Both the position numbers and the translations under genes were made by a program. From Porphyromonadaceae bacterium (lineage in GTDB: Bacteria > Bacteroidota > Bacteroidia > Bacteroidales > Paludibacteraceae): a stretch of DNA of 16,600 nucleotides. The stretch lies in NCBI GenBank assembly GCA_905372135.1, contig CAJPNS010000036.1:1-16600 (forward strand), read 5' to 3'. This document shows, piece after piece, positions 15,082 to 16,600 of this stretch; positions within the stretch are counted from its first letter, which is position 1; each line of letters starts with the position of its first letter. The notes beneath the pieces were generated by a model, which saw only the letters and a list, made by a program, of their open reading frames with translations, was not told the DNA's origin and searched no databases.

Positions 15082-15087
15082 GCCTAA
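15016..15087 (+). pseudogene. Truncated PIN-domain (VapC-like) toxin gene, N-terminal remnant
   Basis: The reading frame from the ATG at 15016 encodes MIVISDTNIIFSCFYTLFSA followed by IAA and a stop. The first dozen residues are the hallmark start of PIN-domain endoribonucleases: a beta strand followed by the first acidic catalytic residue in SDTN. Intact PIN toxins run to about 130-150 aa with three more acidic residues, all absent here. Homology seems to end around FSC, after which the sequence runs into the 3' end of the convergent ROK gene. The start overlaps the antitoxin stop (15030-15032), as in intact pairs. I infer a deletion that removed the toxin body and left the antitoxin. Ribonuclease activity is not expected. 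Confidence 0.65.
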
Positions 15088-16046
15088 ATCAGCACCAGAC
15101 TACCCGCCCCCAATATAGCTGCGTCGGCTTCGGGCAACGACGAAAATAAGATTTTTGGCACAAGCCGATACGCCTCAGTGAAATTTTGCCCGAAACTATC
15201 TATGAGCGACGGTAAGAACATATCCTTAGCCTTCGCCATTCCTCCGAAGATTACGATAGCCTCAGGCGAAAAAACGACGGCAAACTCGGCAAAAGCCTCA
15301 CCCAGCAGCCTGCCCGCCTCCCTATATATTTCCCTCGAAACGATATCGCCTTTGAGAGCTTCTTCGTAGACGATTTTGGCTGTTATATCCTCCGGTTTGT
15401 AGTGTTTTAGGGTTGTTTGGCTGTGGGTATTGAGTGCCTGCAGCCTACCGCTTAGGGCTACTCCTGTAGCAGAGCAGTATGTTTCGAGGCAGTCGCGTCT
15501 GCCGCAAGTACAGACACGGCTCTTGCCATCGGGTGGGCGTACGGTACAATGCCCGAGTTCGCCCGCCATACCGTTGGCTCCGTATATCAATCGTCCGTCG
15601 ACGACTACGCCCGCTCCCACACCCGTGCCGAGCGTTATCTCTATGAAATTGCTCATTCCTCGTGCCACACCGAATTGCATTTCGCCCAGAGCAGCGGCGT
15701 TGGCATCGTTTGTAAGCAGACATTTTATGCCTGTCGAGCGACTCAGAAGATTGGCAAAGGGTATCACCTTGTCGCGTCCCCAAGTGAGATTCTGAGCGTA
15801 TTCGACAGTACCTCCGAAGAAGTTGCCCTTCGGTATCCCTACTCCGATACCGACGATACTGCCTCTGTCGATGTTCGATTTTCGACAAAGAGCGGTTATT
15901 GTGTCCGAAAGTGAGTTTATAAACAGATGTTCGTCGTCGGTCGTATTGCTCGCTATAAGGTTATAATCGACGATTTTGCCCGTATCGGTGATGATACCCG
16001 TCTTGGCGGTAGTGGCTCCGAGGTCTATCCCTATTGCGTATTTCAT
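15084..16046 (-). CDS. ROK-family sugar kinase, glucokinase type
   Basis: Cytoplasmic kinase of the ROK family, most likely phosphorylating glucose (or a related hexose such as N-acetylmannosamine) with ATP. The 320 aa are normal. The N-terminal phosphate loop is IGIDLGATTAKTGI (residues 5-18). The catalytic base is D114 in LTNDANAAALGE. The adenosine-side motif is EITLGTGVGAG (136-146). The ROK zinc site is H166 (AGELGH) with C179, C181 and C186 in the CxCGxxxCxE pattern, and E163, H166 and E188 suit sugar contacts. It lacks the N-terminal helix-turn-helix of ROK repressors, so it is an enzyme rather than NagC/Mlc. The start is 40 bp downstream of the mnmD stop, suggesting one transcript. 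Its 3' end overlaps the toxin remnant by a few bases. Confidence 0.92.
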   Translation of the reverse strand: MKYAIGIDLGATTAKTGIITDTGKIVDYNLIASNTTDDEHLFINSLSDTITALCRKSNIDRGSIVGIGVGIPKGNFFGGTVEYAQNLTWGRDKVIPFANLLSRSTGIKCLLTNDANAAALGEMQFGVARGMSNFIEITLGTGVGAGVVVDGRLIYGANGMAGELGHCTVRPPDGKSRVCTCGRRDCLETYCSATGVALSGRLQALNTHSQTTLKHYKPEDITAKIVYEEALKGDIVSREIYREAGRLLGEAFAEFAVVFSPEAIVIFGGMAKAKDMFLPSLIDSFGQNFTEAYRLVPKILFSSLPEADAAILGAGSLVLI

Positions 16047-16086
16047 AATCTATTTTTACCGATTGAATAAATGTTTTTTACTGTTT

Positions 16087-16600
16087 TTACTTAATAACCG
16101 TCTTCTTTGCCCTGAGCATTTCGCGTTTGCCCTTAGCTCCTTGTATGCGTTCGACGACGAATCCTGCCTGCTGCATATTGCGTCGCACCTGCCCTTTGGC
16201 GCAGTATGTGGTCAATATCGCCTCATCTTCGGCATACCGATACAACAATTCGAAGCGGTCGAGAACCCACATTTCAGGCTGCTTGTCGGGCGAAAAAGCA
16301 TCGAAATAGCACACGTCGAACTGCGGAAGCCTGTCCGTCGCAGTAAAATCGGCAAGGTGTTTAGTGATAAAAAACCGGTCGTTTATCCGTACTTCTGCGT
16401 TCCACTCTGCCCTGTGCAGCGAAGCAAAATCGTCGGCTCTACCGTATCGTGACACAAAATTGAGTTCCGACACCAGAGCATCGTCGATAGGATAACGCTC
16501 GACAGTATGATAATGAACCTCCAAATCGTTATTTATGGCATATATCATCGTCAGATAGGCATTGAGTCCCGAACCAAAGCCTACCTCGAGCAGAGTCGGA
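16087..16600 (-). CDS. mnmD: MnmD-type tRNA 5-aminomethyl-2-thiouridine methyltransferase, 5'-truncated by window edge
   Basis: SAM-dependent methyltransferase of the MnmC(C-less)/MnmD family. It methylates the nm5s2U34 wobble base of tRNAs to mnm5s2U, the last step of the MnmE/MnmG pathway. On the minus strand the frame is open to the edge and reads PTLLEVGFGSGLNAYLT, the SAM-binding motif I. The ATG at 16548 is therefore internal, and the true start lies outside. Another hallmark is FDVCYFDAFSPDKQPEMW, the conserved active-site segment of the family. LTTYCAKGQVRRNMQQAGF and GAKGKREMLRA follow at the end. About 170 residues are visible. The protein ends here without the FAD oxidoreductase domain of bifunctional MnmC, so it is the stand-alone type. 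It is upstream of the ROK kinase by 40 bp. Confidence 0.9.
   Translation of the reverse strand, partial: PTLLEVGFGSGLNAYLTMIYAINNDLEVHYHTVERYPIDDALVSELNFVSRYGRADDFASLHRAEWNAEVRINDRFFITKHLADFTATDRLPQFDVCYFDAFSPDKQPEMWVLDRFELLYRYAEDEAILTTYCAKGQVRRNMQQAGFVVERIQGAKGKREMLRAKKTVIK

Noticed and set aside
15084..16046. ROK transcriptional repressor (NagC/Mlc type)
   Set aside because: No N-terminal helix-turn-helix; the protein begins directly with the kinase phosphate loop.

Overview
The window looks like chromosomal DNA from a member of the Bacteroidetes, probably Bacteroidales. Several genes are preceded by the -7 element typical of this phylum (TAnnTTTG), and Shine-Dalgarno sequences are weak or absent. 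The encoded proteins also fit: ribosomal protein S10, CreD, an S41 protease, a ROK kinase and a stand-alone MnmD-type methyltransferase. The genus cannot be fixed from the sequence alone.

Layout. The window opens inside rpsJ (S10), which ends at a clear hairpin terminator instead of running into rplC. Next comes gcvP (one-chain glycine decarboxylase) behind its own promoter. It faces tpx (thiol peroxidase) across a 15-bp perfect-stem terminator. From a divergent promoter region, a MIO-type aromatic amino acid/histidine ammonia-lyase reads rightward. After it lies a long same-strand run: valS, an MFS transporter, creD, an S41 C-terminal processing protease, a NadR-like P-loop kinase and an arginase/agmatinase-fold protein, closed by a strong terminator at 14306-14336. 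valS and the kinase have their own -7 elements, so this run is probably two or three transcripts. The MFS-creD-protease part is tightly packed and envelope-related.

The stretch 14337-14753 has no gene. It holds ten tandem units of a ~22-bp repeat (core GATAGGTACTTTTC) and an inverted degenerate copy at its right edge. A further weak inverted copy lies more than 1 kb upstream at 13295-13315. Right of the array is a small AT-rich antitoxin-like gene that overlaps the first codons of a PIN-domain toxin. The toxin reading frame stops after 23 codons, so this is a decayed toxin-antitoxin pair. The right end carries, on the minus strand, a partial mnmD and a ROK glucokinase-type sugar kinase, probably co-transcribed.

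Main points of interest. (1) The arginase/agmatinase-fold protein appears to keep only two of the six manganese ligands and has lost the guanidinium-binding Glu, so it is a likely pseudoenzyme. (2) The 22-bp array is iteron-like and has no replication gene beside it. (3) The toxin-antitoxin pair has a truncated toxin and an intact antitoxin. (4) The MIO lyase combines HAL-like and TAL/PAL-like specificity residues and has no hut genes next to it. (5) rpsJ is separated from the rest of the S10 operon. (6) In three places the longest reading frame begins at a TTG that is really part of a TAnnTTTG promoter, so the true starts lie downstream.
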